This document shows, in pieces, positions 1 to 10,490 of a DNA stretch of 64,000 bases (the first letter of the stretch is position 1; the number at the start of each line of letters is the position of its first letter). This stretch comes from Symsagittifera roscoffensis. Taxonomy: Eukaryota; Xenacoelomorpha; Acoela; Convolutidae. Below the pieces are notes generated by a model. It did not search any database. It had not been told where the DNA came from and was given only the letters and a program-made list of their open reading frames with translations. Where the stretch lies: the NCBI RefSeq assembly GCF_963678635.1, contig NC_087062.1, positions 72,199,345-72,263,344 of the forward strand. Direction: 5' to 3'. A program made the position numbers and the translations under genes.

Positions 1-11
1 TGATTTTTCAG

Positions 12-1909
12 TTCGTTTTAGACCAGCTAAGGGCGAGTCTAAGACCCTCGAAGACTTCAAAAAGAACAACAAAGGTCTGCCCGGTCGCATCCACACTTTC
101 GGCTTCGGATACAGCATGAACAGTGTCATGCTCTCGGAAGTTTCTTCAATCGGAGGCGGACTTTATTCCTTCATTCCCGACTGCTCATTTGTCGGAACTG
201 TCTTCGTGAATGCTGTTGCAAACCATATTACTACTGCGGCTTATAACTTGACTCTAGAGGTCAACGGAAAAAACGTGGTAATTGAGAAGGGTGATCACTT
301 GGCCTACGGTCCGCAAGCCGATGATAAGAGTCGTGCGATTTCGTTCGGATCGATTCAATTCGGGCAGTCTAAGGATGTCGTGTTTCCACTCAAGAAAGTC
401 AAAGGTTTGCTGGGTCGAAGTGAGCCTTCATTGGATGTAACATTGAAGTACTACACTGGAGGCAATAAGGTTGGTTTGGGAAATCTGTTATTAATACGAA
501 ATTATGAAAAGAATTCCATTTAAGCTAAGTGGTTAAAAGTTTAGTGGATCTACTAAAAAACCCCCACCCCTCTATGAAATATACTAAACAATCACCCCCC
601 CCCCCCCCCCTCCCCCTTTAAATATAAACAGTAAATCAGCAGTTTATCTTTATACTGAGAGTTCTAATTTTGCTGCATTCCGATTTGAGCGGGGAGGGAG
701 ATTTTTAAGTAGATCCGATTTTGGTACTAAATTGTCTTAATGGACACTCGTTTTTCAGTGTACTTTATGTGAAAATTAAGCAAATTAAATGCGATACCGC
801 AAAAAAAAAAATTTGTTTAATGTCGATTCCATTGACTTTTATTGCAGAAAACGTTGGAAAAGAGCTACGACTGGGACAGACAACCTGAACAGAGCGAAGA
901 TATCAAGTACCAAAGAATGCGCTTGGCACTTGTCAAGGGTATTCAGGACGTCCTAGACGTCAGCGGGCTCACGTTCCAAAGCCACAATTTCACTGCACGG
1001 GAGCTGAATAACAAGGGCCGCAAAAGACTTCGAACTCTTGAGAAGCGACTGAAGGAGCTCACGAACACGAATGAGCCAAGGTCAACTGACCTTCTGAAAG
1101 ACTTGACAGGACAGATAGCGGAGGCCTTTTCCAAAGACGAGTGGTTCTTCAGATGGGGAGCCCATTTCTGCCTGTCAATCACACTGGCTCATTTGCACCA
1201 GGTCTGCAACAACTTCAAGGACCCCGGAGTCCAACACTACAGCAGTGAGCTTTTCAGCGAAACGCGCGATAAACTGGATGAAATTTTCATCACGCTTCCA
1301 GCTCCCAAACCTACTGCTAGAAGCCACCACAGAGGAACCAACTACAACGCAGCACCTGTAAGCATGTCTTCGTTTATGAACGTTCGTGGTGGTTGCTTTC
1401 TGGGCTCCAGCTTGGTCCATATGGCTGGTCGAAAATTCCGGAGGGCTGACCAGATAAAGAAAGGTGACAAAGTATTGACAGGAGCCGGTCTAATTGATGA
1501 GATAGAATGCGTGTTGAAGACTTGTTACGACGAGGACGAACCTCAACTTCTGTATCAAATCAACGAAAACCTCGTCGCCACTGCTTGGCACCCTGTAAAA
1601 AACGAGGCCCATCAATGGACATTCCCAGCTGAATCGAGCTCAGCAAAGGCCATCGCAGTCTGCACAGAAGGCGTGTACACTTTCCTGCTCAAGAACAGAG
1701 GTACTATTTTACTCGGTGACACTGAATGCGCAACTCTTGCTCATGGTCTGCAAGGTGAAGTGATTGAACACGAGTTTCTGGGAACTGAGACTGTGGCAGC
1801 TGATTTGAAACGATTCGATCAGTTCCAATCTGGACTAGTAGAAGTGACACAAGAAGCGTTCCAGAGGAATCCAGATACCGGAAGAATCAATGCTATCAGG
1901 ATGAATTAA
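12..1909 (+). CDS. vWA-Vwaint-Hint domain protein, 3' two exons (5' end outside window)
   Basis: Two exons, 12-469 and 848-1909, join phase 0 to phase 0 (AAG|GTTGGT donor, TTGCAG| acceptor). The first exon follows TTTTTCAG at 4-11, so upstream exons lie outside the window. About 505 residues are visible. The N-terminal part is the end of a von Willebrand A fold (GLPGRIHTFGFGYSMNSVM then IGGGLYSFIPD). A helical, charged middle fits the Vwaint linker domain. A Hint domain starts near residue 335 at GGCFLGSSLV with the expected leading Cys, has TAWHP near 400 and CATLAHG near 449-452, and runs to the TAA. Hint domains are the self-splicing or self-cleaving fold of inteins and hedgehog. In vWA-Hint proteins their in vivo activity is not established. 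The Cys and His residues are present, so autoprocessing is possible but inferred. Exon GC content is clearly above the flanks, supporting a live host gene. Confidence 0.85.
470..847 (+). other. Phase-0 intron of the vWA-Hint gene
   Basis: GT at 470 and AG at 846-847 bound a 378-bp intron. Removing it keeps both flanking frames open. It contains a run of 16 C at 595-610 followed by TCCCCC, a likely slippage-prone homopolymer and possible assembly or length-polymorphism site. Confidence 0.85.
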
Positions 1910-2679
1910 CTTATCCGCTTCAAAGACAAATCGCTAAAAAGCTTTTGTAGATGACCAAAAATCTATAATAACATTGTTTCAGCTTGCAAATGGTCGGAAC
2001 AAAAAAAAGCAAATTTGATACAAAACGAGCAGTGGAGAAAAGCTAGCAAAGTTGTTGGCTAAACAAATCAAACATAGCCTAAAATTTCTTTAAGAAAATC
2101 GTAAATGATTCCTGAAAAACATGACAAAACGATGCTTCTAATTTGTATGATTGCTCATTTCGGTAAATTTGTCTGTTGGTTTCCATTGGTGACTTTATGT
2201 CAGAAACCACTTATTTCAAAACGTACGCAACATTTAAAACATAATGTGAAAAACATTGGATCATATGCGTTAAAGATATACGCCATTACCACCTGCTTAA
2301 GTGACGGCAACACACCTAATAGCTGAACTCTGATACTGCAGACCTCAAATGCAACTTTATGACGCCATAGTAACCTTCGCCACCATCTCCAAACATGCTA
2401 AAAGTCTATTTTACTTTAAGAAAGCCTGCTGCTCAAAAAATTAGCAAATTCGTATAGAGGTATTATCAGCAGAGCTAGAAAAACCAAAATGGCATACTTA
2501 GCTAAACTCAACGACATTTTCAAAACTTGCTATCGGCGAAAACCTCCCGTGTACGCCTCTACTTGCATTTCTAAAAATTAGCGGCTAAGCTCAAGTTTGA
2601 GTTATCTGTTTTATTACTTTGATGTATGTTGCGAAGAATATGTTGTGATGAAAATGTTGTAATACTTTTTCTTAAGTCA
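1910..2679. other. AT-rich intergenic DNA downstream of the vWA-Hint gene
   Basis: No protein-like reading frame, RNA gene or clear repeat was seen. The 3' UTR of the preceding gene presumably lies at the left end, but no unambiguous AATAAA was found close to the stop. Confidence 0.5.
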
Positions 2680-3160
2680 CCCGCACCGGAGTTCCATGGA
2701 TAATAATCGATTATAATGGAAAAATGTTGACTAAAATGTTGTCATTATAATCCATTATAATCCATTATAATCCATTATAATCCATTATTGTGGCAAATTT
2801 AGACCACGTAATCGATTATGTGGTCATTAAAATCGATTTTTTTCGAAAAATAAAAATCCATTATAATCCATTATAATCGATTATAATCCATTATTTTTGT
2901 CACTGAAATCGATTATTTGTTGGCGGTAAACTGAAAACCCCTGAAAATTTGGTTTCATTAGGGTTTTGGTTGAAAAAAAACAGTGTGAAATGAAGTGTTA
3001 GTTAAACTGCGATGAATTATAATCGATTATATTCGGATTTTATTGATAAGAAAAATAGTTTCATTATAATCCATTTTTAATCGATTATTATCAAAACTTA
3101 TTGAGACAGACCACGAAAATCCAATATAATCGATTATTATCCATGGAACTCCGGTGCGGG
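2680..3160. mobile_element. MITE-like element with perfect 36-bp terminal inverted repeats
   Basis: Positions 2680-2715 are the exact reverse complement of 3125-3160 (outer 20 bases CCCGCACCGGAGTTCCATGG). The element is 481 bp. It has no coding capacity and is filled with the decamer TCCATTATAA (about four perfect tandem units at 2751-2788) and variants containing ATCGATTATA. The dinucleotide CA abuts both ends, either a 2-bp target duplication or chance. The perfect ends argue for a young non-autonomous DNA transposon. The superfamily is not recognised. Confidence 0.8.
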
Positions 3161-3678
3161 CAATGCGGTTTCCCTACCAAAGCAAGAGAGTTACCGTTCA
3201 TGCAGGGGAGCTTAAAAACCTGTTCTTTCGGTTAAAATCTTTTTCTAAAAATTAGCAGATCCTTTTGGAGAAAACTAGTCCAAAAATAGATCAAGTTTAC
3301 CCTGGTCCCAAGGCTGTGGTAGACAGAGAAGCTAATTTTTCCTTAAAATAATTGGCTGCATTTTTCAAAAAAGGGGCAAATTTTCTCCCTACGCCCAGTT
3401 TTAAAAACAAATGGCCATTTATTTGGTGGGCGTGACAATGTGCAACAAACGGGACATCATGTCGGATGAATTATCGTCAACTTCCATAGGAAGAATGACA
3501 GTAGAGATTAAATGCCATGCAAAGCAAGCATTGATTTTCAATCAAATGGGTCGCATTTCCGCGACAAACGATAGGAGGTAGAGTTTGACTTCTCTAGATT
3601 AGCCTACTCCAAAGCTGATTGGATCAGTGCTCATATAATCGAAGAGCCTGTCATGTACTGCTTCAGCAAGGTGGAAGT
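3161..3678. other. Intergenic DNA without a supported gene
   Basis: No gene is supported. The right part, from about 3590, may be further decayed sequence of the LINE that follows, because its translation runs into the recognisable RT motifs, but it shows no diagnostic motif itself. Confidence 0.4.
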
Positions 3679-3978
3679 GATGATAGAAATGAGCGAATTC
3701 GCGGCATACGATAAAGTCAACCACCAAAAACTCGTCGAAAAGAAGGGTTTTTTTTTTAATTTGATGGGTCTTGCCTTGGATTGCGGAAAGCTACTTAAGT
3801 AGAAGGTTCCAACACTTTCGTAACGAAAACTGCATCTCCACGAATTTTCAATAACTAATGGGATTCCTCAGGGCTCTTTACTCGGGCCGCTTATGTTCAG
3901 CCAGCACAGAAATGAGGAAACAACAACTCCAATGTCCAGCTGCTACGCCGATGGCTACAAAGCGCTCGCGGACTAAAT
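3679..3978 (+). pseudogene. LINE (non-LTR retrotransposon) reverse-transcriptase remnant
   Basis: Three RT blocks can be read in order, though not in one frame. EMSEFAAYDKVNHQKLVEK (from 3688) matches the family block with the first catalytic Asp (AFDKVNH-like). TNGIPQGSLLGPLMF (from about 3855) matches the GxPQGSxLGPLLF block. SCYADGYKALAD (ending about 3977) is the YADD catalytic box with the second Asp changed to Gly. A stop and a poly-T expansion break the frame between the first two blocks. Only the palm region survives, with no endonuclease or tail, so this is a dead fragment. The clade cannot be assigned. Confidence 0.75.
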
Positions 3979-4066
3979 CCCCCAGGTTAAAATCCCACCG
4001 GATAGAATCTCACAGGACTAAATCCCACATAGGACCAAATCCCCCTAGGACAAAATCACCCATATT
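3972..4066. repeat. Short minisatellite of AAATCCC / GGACTAAATCCC units
   Basis: Five or six imperfect units of about 15-19 bp, all variants of GGACTAAATCCCAC, follow the LINE remnant directly. It may be the tail region of that element or an independent minisatellite. Confidence 0.6.
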
Positions 4067-4149
4067 TTAATTCAGTATGGCTAGCCGGAGTAGGGTGGCG
4101 CAGCGGAAGCGTGAAGCACAGGTCGGCAGATAAAAACTACCTTCTGCTA

Positions 4150-4850
4150 GCTTAGAGAAAAAACCAAATCAGTTCGCGGAAAGCTTAAAAATTTAAAAGC
4201 AAACTATTCAAGCCATGGTTTTTTTCAAGTTAATTCATAGACTGAAATGCTTCGCGAAAAGTGAAATTTTTTTAAGCAAGCTTCTAAAGCTATAAAATTT
4301 TGAATAAGTTCAAGTTATTTTATAGACCGAATCGTTTATCTAAGCGAGCTAATAAAGCTCTGAAACTTTTAAATAATTCAGGTTATTTCAAAAGACAAAT
4401 CAGTTTGCGAAAAGATTGCTAACAAAACGTTTGCGAAGTTTTGGCAGACGAAAATTAAGTTTTTGCAAAACGATTTGGTCTATGAGATAACTTGAACTAT
4501 TTTAACGTTTCTGAGCAGGCTATTCATGCAATGAAACTTTGAAAAATTCCAAGTTGTTTCATAGAGCAAGTCGATTGGCAAGAATTTTCAGTTTTCTAAA
4601 CAAGCTGTTCTTGCTTTGAAACTTTTGGAAAATTTCAAGTTATTTCAAAGGCAAATCGGTTTGCAAAATTTCTGCCTAAAACGATACGGTCTAAGAAAAC
4701 TCATGAAAAATTTCAAAGTTTTTCTGAGCACGCTATTCATGTGATGAAACTTAAAAATATGTCAAATTGTTTCAACTGCGAGAAGTTTCAATTTTTCTGA
4801 GCAAGCTAATGAGGCAATAAAAGTTTGCATTATCTTAAGTTTTGCTTTTT
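4150..4850. repeat. Diverged tandem repeat, unit roughly 85-115 bp
   Basis: The sequence TTCAAGTTATTTCATAGAC, or a close variant, recurs near 4216, 4309, 4378, 4546 and 4633. It is regularly followed by an AATCGGTTTGCGAAAAG-like block and preceded by a GAAACTTTTGAAAAATT-like block. Unit spacing is irregular, so the array is old. No coding potential. Confidence 0.55.
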
Positions 4851-5164
4851 TAGTTGGTTTGTTTCGGCAACAATTTCCAAAAAAATGGACATGCACTGTC
4901 TAGCCTTGAAAATGAATTGACTTGATCTTGTCTAAAGAATTGGATACCTTTCAAAAATAATTCTAGAATATTCCAGATTTGAGAAAACTTGAAAGTTCGA
5001 GAACATTCTTAGCCTTCTCTTAAACGTTAAGCCTGAAGACTTTCTTAAACGTTGCTTTCGACAAAATTAAAACATTGTGTTCACTTAAACATTGCGTCCA
5101 TTGCGCAATCCGACTTTCATTTAATATACAAGATATGGAAGATTATGCGATGTAAGATTATATG

Positions 5165-5690
5165 TCCGGGCTCTTTTCAAGTTTCCCGACCTCTCGTAAA
5201 ATTACAAAAAAAAACAGTTCATAATTTGTTCACACGACAATTTGCATGTTAGAAATGTTGTAGAAATTTGTTCACCTGTTCACGCTGACACATTTAATGC
5301 TGTTTATAACATCAAAAGTCAATTTAAATAGACTTTCATTTAATGGATTTAAGAAAAAATCAAAGTGGGGGGGGGGGGTGAAACTGGAAAAGAGCCTATG
5401 TCCGCTTAGGGCCTATACTATGGATTTACGACAACACTGATAGGTTCTTTTCCAGTATCCCACTCCCCTCGTAAAATTACAAAATGAAAATCATGTTCAA
5501 AAATTGTTCACACAGCATTACGAAATGGTGAAAAAATTAGTTCACCTGTTCACGCTAAAGCGTTTGATGCAGTTTCCAAAAAGGAAAGTAATTTCAAACA
5601 GACATTTATATATTGAATTTCAGAATCATTTAATGAAGTGGAACTGAAAACAGCCCACAAATCGGATTTAAAAAATCTTGGTTGTTAGTG
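5165..5690. repeat. Diverged direct duplication, period about 280 bp
   Basis: Two copies (about 5165-5400 and 5445-5690) share, in order, CCTCTCGTAAAATTACAAAA or a variant, TTGTTCACAC, GTTCACCTGTTCACGCT, an AATTTAAACAGAC-like block and a TTTAAGAAAAAATC-like block. A 12-base G run lies at 5367-5378 in the first copy. No gene is seen in either. Confidence 0.55.
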
Positions 5691-7850
5691 TTCCGGCCAT
5701 TGAAAACGGGGAGGAACTTTGTTTGGTGCGTACCCACGTAGCCGCATTCCCGGATAGCCATAAAAACTAAATTTTTTTGGTTTTAAATGAATTAAATCAG
5801 AAAACTCTTCACTAAATTGAGACGCAATTTAATTGGTGTGACATCCGACCACAATGTTAAAATGCAATTTCGCAATCGAATTTTTATCGGAAAGGTTACA
5901 GAACATCTAACCGGGAAGATTGATGGTTTAAATGAATTAACGTCGTTATTTGAACAATTGGACATATAAGGGAAGGGTAATTTTAACTAACATGCTGATT
6001 TTGTTAATTCGATTTCGACATGAGCGACACGTAACCTTTTAATATTTTGCAAACACTAAAACGGCGAAATCAGAACAACAAAATTCAAAGAGAACGACAG
6101 TGGACACATTGAAAGCATAATGAAATTGTGAATAAAAATGTCAGGAACCATTGCGAGTTGTAACGATTGTGCTGCTACAATCGTTACAACGCGGAACTCT
6201 AGAAAAAGGAAGGGTGTTGGGACGGCGTGTCCAGCCTTCCGGAAAAAAATATGAGTGCTCCGGAGGTATCTCGGGATCAGAAATAGAACTGTTTTATATA
6301 AACTTTCATGCCCTGAATTGAATTTAATAAACATCCAGATTCATTTTCAGAGAATGAGAAGCTAGGAGTTGAGTGAAAGGGTTGATCCATCTTCGATGAA
6401 AATGATGATTTTTATCTACTGATCAAAAACATAGTAAAATATTAAAAAGTAGTAGCCCTGTTTTCAGGAGTGACCTCGTGGTCTGGGTATACTGAGATCC
6501 AGCCATGAGCTCACTATTTTTGCATGTAGTTAAGTTAATTTGAGCGTTCTGGTCGAAGCCGTAAAGCAGTAACGTTTTTGTCGGCCCAATGTTAGGAAGA
6601 CTTCTACAAGAACTGGCTTTGGCAGAGACGGCTAAAAGCATGTAGAGCTTTTTATGGACGGTAGCCAGTCGTTTTAGAACATAGCTTTATTTTCCGTCGA
6701 TATGTACTTCCGGGCGAATGTTACATACATGTTTTTATGGCGCTCCCGGGTGTTATTTTTTTAACATCATAACCGGCAGAACCGTTAACGAGCATTCCGC
6801 GCCGAGAAGATGCTCATGATAAATCCCTTATTACTGGGGCGGAAGGGTAGAATGAAACGCGGAAGCCTTCCGGATTCCCGAATTCCTTTTTAACCTAGTT
6901 AAGACCGAAAGTTCACGTACCAGGAAGGGTGGGGAGATGGGCCGTCTCGTCGTTCTCTGAGCAAAATATGACCAAAAACACATGAAGATATATAAGAAAA
7001 CAAACAAAAAGTAGTATAGTACCTCAGAAAAACCAAAAAACATATCAAATAATCAAGAAAAAACCAAAAGAGTAAAAAATATATAAAATCAGTAGAAATC
7101 ATCCCCCAGACAAGATCTGATCCGACCCTCCTGTTTGTTGTTGTTAGATATATTGTTGTTACAGGCATTTATATCAAACAAGATTGATACGATCGAAACC
7201 GCGGCCCGTTTCTGGTGCTTGTATTATAGGGTTATTTGAGTATTTAAGCACGTTAATGTTAATTTGCGCCCAATCCGGAAGGGTCTCGGGAAAAGACCGA
7301 TCCGGCAAGTTTTGTATCTCTTTCGGTACAGAAATTAAGATACGAATCTGTGGGGGGCACGACAGTGACTGCACTGGAGTGATCCTTCACCGTGCTGCGA
7401 ATTTCCGAGTTAAGCACCTTAATTCGGATATTGAAAAAACCCGGAGGGGTATAGTACTATTTAGTACTATTAGTATTACTATATTTCCTGTATTAATACT
7501 CCTATACCGTTTTTCAAAAAGAAACATAGGAAAAAGACCGGTTTTTAAGGTCAAAATAGTGATATTTTGATCCCCCCCCCCAAATCGCGATTTTTGAGAT
7601 ATCGATATTTTTTGAAACGGAAATAAAGCACTGAGTTAGTGAATTACATCTTACTTGCACTATTATAACTAGTAGAACCGGTTAATTTTACTACAGACGT
7701 AGTTAGAACTAATCGGGTACCGAAAACCAAATTTTCGTGATTTTTCAAAAAACGAAACGCTACGAAATAAAACAATTTTTTGAAATTTTTGCGTTAGGTC
7801 CATAGAAATTGTTGATCCGACAACAACTACTAGTGAATCAACAGTTTTTG
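5691..7850. other. AT-rich DNA with scattered CCGGAAGGGT motifs, no gene supported
   Basis: Open frames here are short, low in complexity and without recognised domains. CCGGAAGGGTCTCGG at 7276-7290 and GGAAGGGT near 6840 and 6921 are the core of the minisatellite that becomes an array at 9.24 kb. A run of 10 C lies near 7571. Confidence 0.45.
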
Positions 7851-8783
7851 AAACCCGTTTGCCAATAACTTTCCGGGTTCCAGTGAAATCGAACTTAACG
7901 CGTTTGATTTAGTTGATTCATCAATCCGGAGAGGTCCAAAAGCATTGTTTTTGGAAAATTTTTCAGCTGCAACGTTTTATACCGGTTTCTTTGCAATGAA
8001 CTAGAAGAATATATGCCTTCTGAGCGCGGACCAACAACGTGTAGGTCAATAAGACAAGTATTGCGAAAAAATTTAGGCGGAACCTATAACTGTCAAAATT
8101 TTTGCACTTTAGAAAGAAGACGTTGAGGTTAATAACTTTGAAACTACAGTTTTTGAGACAGTTTTTGAAACCCGTTTGCCAATAACTTTACGGGTTCCAG
8201 TGAAATCGAACTTAACGCGTTTGATTTAGTTGATTCATCAATCCGGAGGGGGCCAAATAGCAATGTTTTTGGAAAATTTTTTCAGCTGCATCGTTTTATA
8301 CCGGTTTCTTTGCAATGAACTAGAAGAATATATGCCTTCTCAGCGCGGACCAACATTTCTAGGTCAATAAGACAAGTATTGCGAAAACATTTAGGCGGAA
8401 CCTATAACTGTCAAAGTTTTTGCACTTTAGAAAGAAGACGTTGAGGTTAATAACTTTGAAACTACAGTTTTTGAGACAGTTTTTGAAACCCGTTTGCCAA
8501 TAACTTTACGGGTTCCAGTGAAACCGAACTTAACGCGTTTGATTTAGTTGATTCATCAATCCGGAGGGGTCCAAATAGCAATGTTTTTGGAAAATTTTTT
8601 TCAGCTGCAACGTTTTATACCGGTTTCTTTGCAATGAACTAGAAGAATATATGCCTTCTGAGCGCGGACCAACAACTTCTAGGTCAATAAGACAAGTATT
8701 GCGAAAAAATTTAGGCGGAACCTATTACTGTCAAAATTTTTGCACTTTGGAAAGAAGACGTTGATGTTAATAACTTTGAAACA
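7851..8783. repeat. Three-copy tandem satellite, unit about 318 bp
   Basis: AAACCCGTTTGCCAATAACT begins units at 7851, 8168 and 8486 (spacing 317 and 318 bp). Units are nearly identical over their length, including AACTTAACGCGTTTGATTTA, a GGTTTCTTTGCAATGAACTA block and AAGACGTTGAGGTTAATAAC. The third unit ends near 8783. The closeness of the copies implies recent expansion. No long open frame. Confidence 0.9.
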
Positions 8784-9239
8784 AATCTAGTTGATTTTGG
8801 TTCAATTAGATAAAAAATTAAGGCAACTTACTCGTAAAATCTTTGTTTCTTTTAATAAACTAAGCATAAAAATTTCTTAAGATCGTTTTTAGCAAAATCA
8901 CCAATTTGTGAAGGTAGACCCTTCACCTTATGTAAATTTTTCTTGGAATGCCTTTATTCCCCTACCAAAAGGTAGTAATGGTTGAATAAGGCAATTATAC
9001 GCTATTCTCGACAAGAAGAGAGGACTACAGAACCCGGAAAACTATATTTGAGTTGAAACTAGAACACTTCTAAGACCCTTCATAGTTAAGGTGAATTGAA
9101 AAAAAAGGCTTAACTTTAATTGGGAAGGGTCTAGGGACGGAAAACAAACCCTTTCAAGTTAGTTCCCACAGCATAATAGCATCGGAGAGCGAATCTGGAA
9201 GGGTCTCGGGGGCAAATTTTAATTGGCCCGGAAAAGCTA
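8784..9239. other. Intergenic AT-rich DNA between satellite and minisatellite
   Basis: No gene or RNA seen. A single copy of ATCTGGAAGGGTCTCGGG at about 9195 shows the minisatellite core here before the array proper. Confidence 0.4.
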
Positions 9240-9650
9240 TTTTACAAAACCGGATGGGTCTCAATACGGAAGGATCCCATTTGCACCAATCCGGAAGTGT
9301 CCCAATCCGGAAGGGTCCAAATTTCACCAATCCGGAAGGGTCCCACTTTCACCAATCCGGAAGGGTCCCAACCCGGAAGGATCCCATTTACACCAATCCG
9401 GAAGGGTCCCAATTTCACCAACCTGGAAGGGCCCCAATCCGGAAGGGTCACATTTTTTACCTATTCGGAAGGGTCCCATTTTCATCAATCAGGAAGCATC
9501 CCATTGCGAAAGGGTCGCGTTTTTGCCAATCCGGAGGGGTCCCAATCCGGAAGGGTCCTATTTTCACCAATCCGGAAGGGTCCCATATTTTTGCTAATCC
9601 GGAAGGGTCCCAATCCGGAAGGGTCCTATTTTGTTAACCCGGAGTCATAG
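9240..9650. repeat. Minisatellite array with CCAATCCGGAAGGGTCCC core
   Basis: About 17 imperfect units, usually 17 or 25-29 bp, are variants of CCAATCCGGAAGGGTCCCA, with or without a TTTTCA spacer. The G+C-rich units stand out from the surroundings. Because the unit lacks stops, open frames appear on both strands (NPEGSHFHQSGRVP-like peptides). I treat these as by-products of the repeat. Lone copies of the core reach back to 6.8 kb. Confidence 0.9.
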
Positions 9651-10490
9651 AAAAATCAAATTTTTATATATTTTTTAAAGAGTAAAGCACGTGATTCCTA
9701 CGTGGAGAGCACGTAAAGATCCTAAGGCGTACGTAGTAGGAGTCATATACATACCGAAGTATATTAGGATAATCGGAATCAGGCTAGAAACTAGTGACTG
9801 CACCAGTCACTTGCCTTACAATAAAACTTGTAAGAACCATAATAAAAACAGAAAAAGTCTAAGCCTGGAGACTCGCGACTCTAATTTTAACAGAAAATAG
9901 ATTCGTGTTCGACACTGACTCGTGTGGATTAAAATCCGGATTATTTCTTTTCTGGAAAAGAGATTGCCTTGAGATTTTTTGTAGGTCCAGCTCGGGCAAT
10001 TCGAAGGCAGATAGGTAACACAGGACTCGGTGGGTGCAAAAGACGCCCATTTGAGATAATAATTGCCTGCAATTTTTGTCTGTTCAGTGCGGCACTGATC
10101 AGGGAAAGCTCTTTTTTTTAGAAACGAGTTCGAATATTGGATTGCGACAGACGAAGTGCAATACACATACAAATTTTTGAAATTTTTTTTCTTTTTTCTT
10201 TCATATTGGTTCCAAATTAAAAATAATTGTTCTTGACTGGGTAGTGATTACACTGTTTTTGATTATATTGATATCATCATATTGAGCTAACTTCATATCG
10301 AATATCCAATATTCAATTGTTGCGAATAAATTGTTTACACGCAGTACTGTAATAACCTACAAATATTCGTGGTCACTATTTAAGTGAAACTTTGGGAATT
10401 TTTTGTGTTGTGCTACTATTCTTAGTAGTCAAACAAAAGAAATTTTAGTAATCGAATTGAGTGTAGAAGCGATAGGAAGTGAAATAGAGG
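9651..10490. other. Non-coding region upstream of the gypsy-like element, probable LTR/leader
   Basis: No gene seen. By position, the 5' LTR and primer-binding site of the element at 10.5-17.1 kb should lie here. No second LTR copy exists in the window to compare with, because the element is cut off at its 3' end, so no boundary can be set. Confidence 0.3.

Noticed and set aside
3858-4070. Plus frame with repeated KSP/KSHR peptides
   Set aside because: It is the minisatellite next to the LINE remnant read in another frame from the RT.
7346-7430. 5S rRNA-like string (TTCCGAGTTAAGCACC)
   Set aside because: Only a short match; the internal control region and the overall fold are absent.
6056-7570. 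Several overlapping short frames on both strands
   Set aside because: Composition and overlap pattern look like chance in AT-rich DNA; no recognised motifs.
9223-9650. Overlapping open frames on both strands with repeated NPEGSH/HQSGRVP-like peptides
   Set aside because: They arise because the minisatellite unit has no stop codons. There is no start, splice or domain evidence, so they are by-products.
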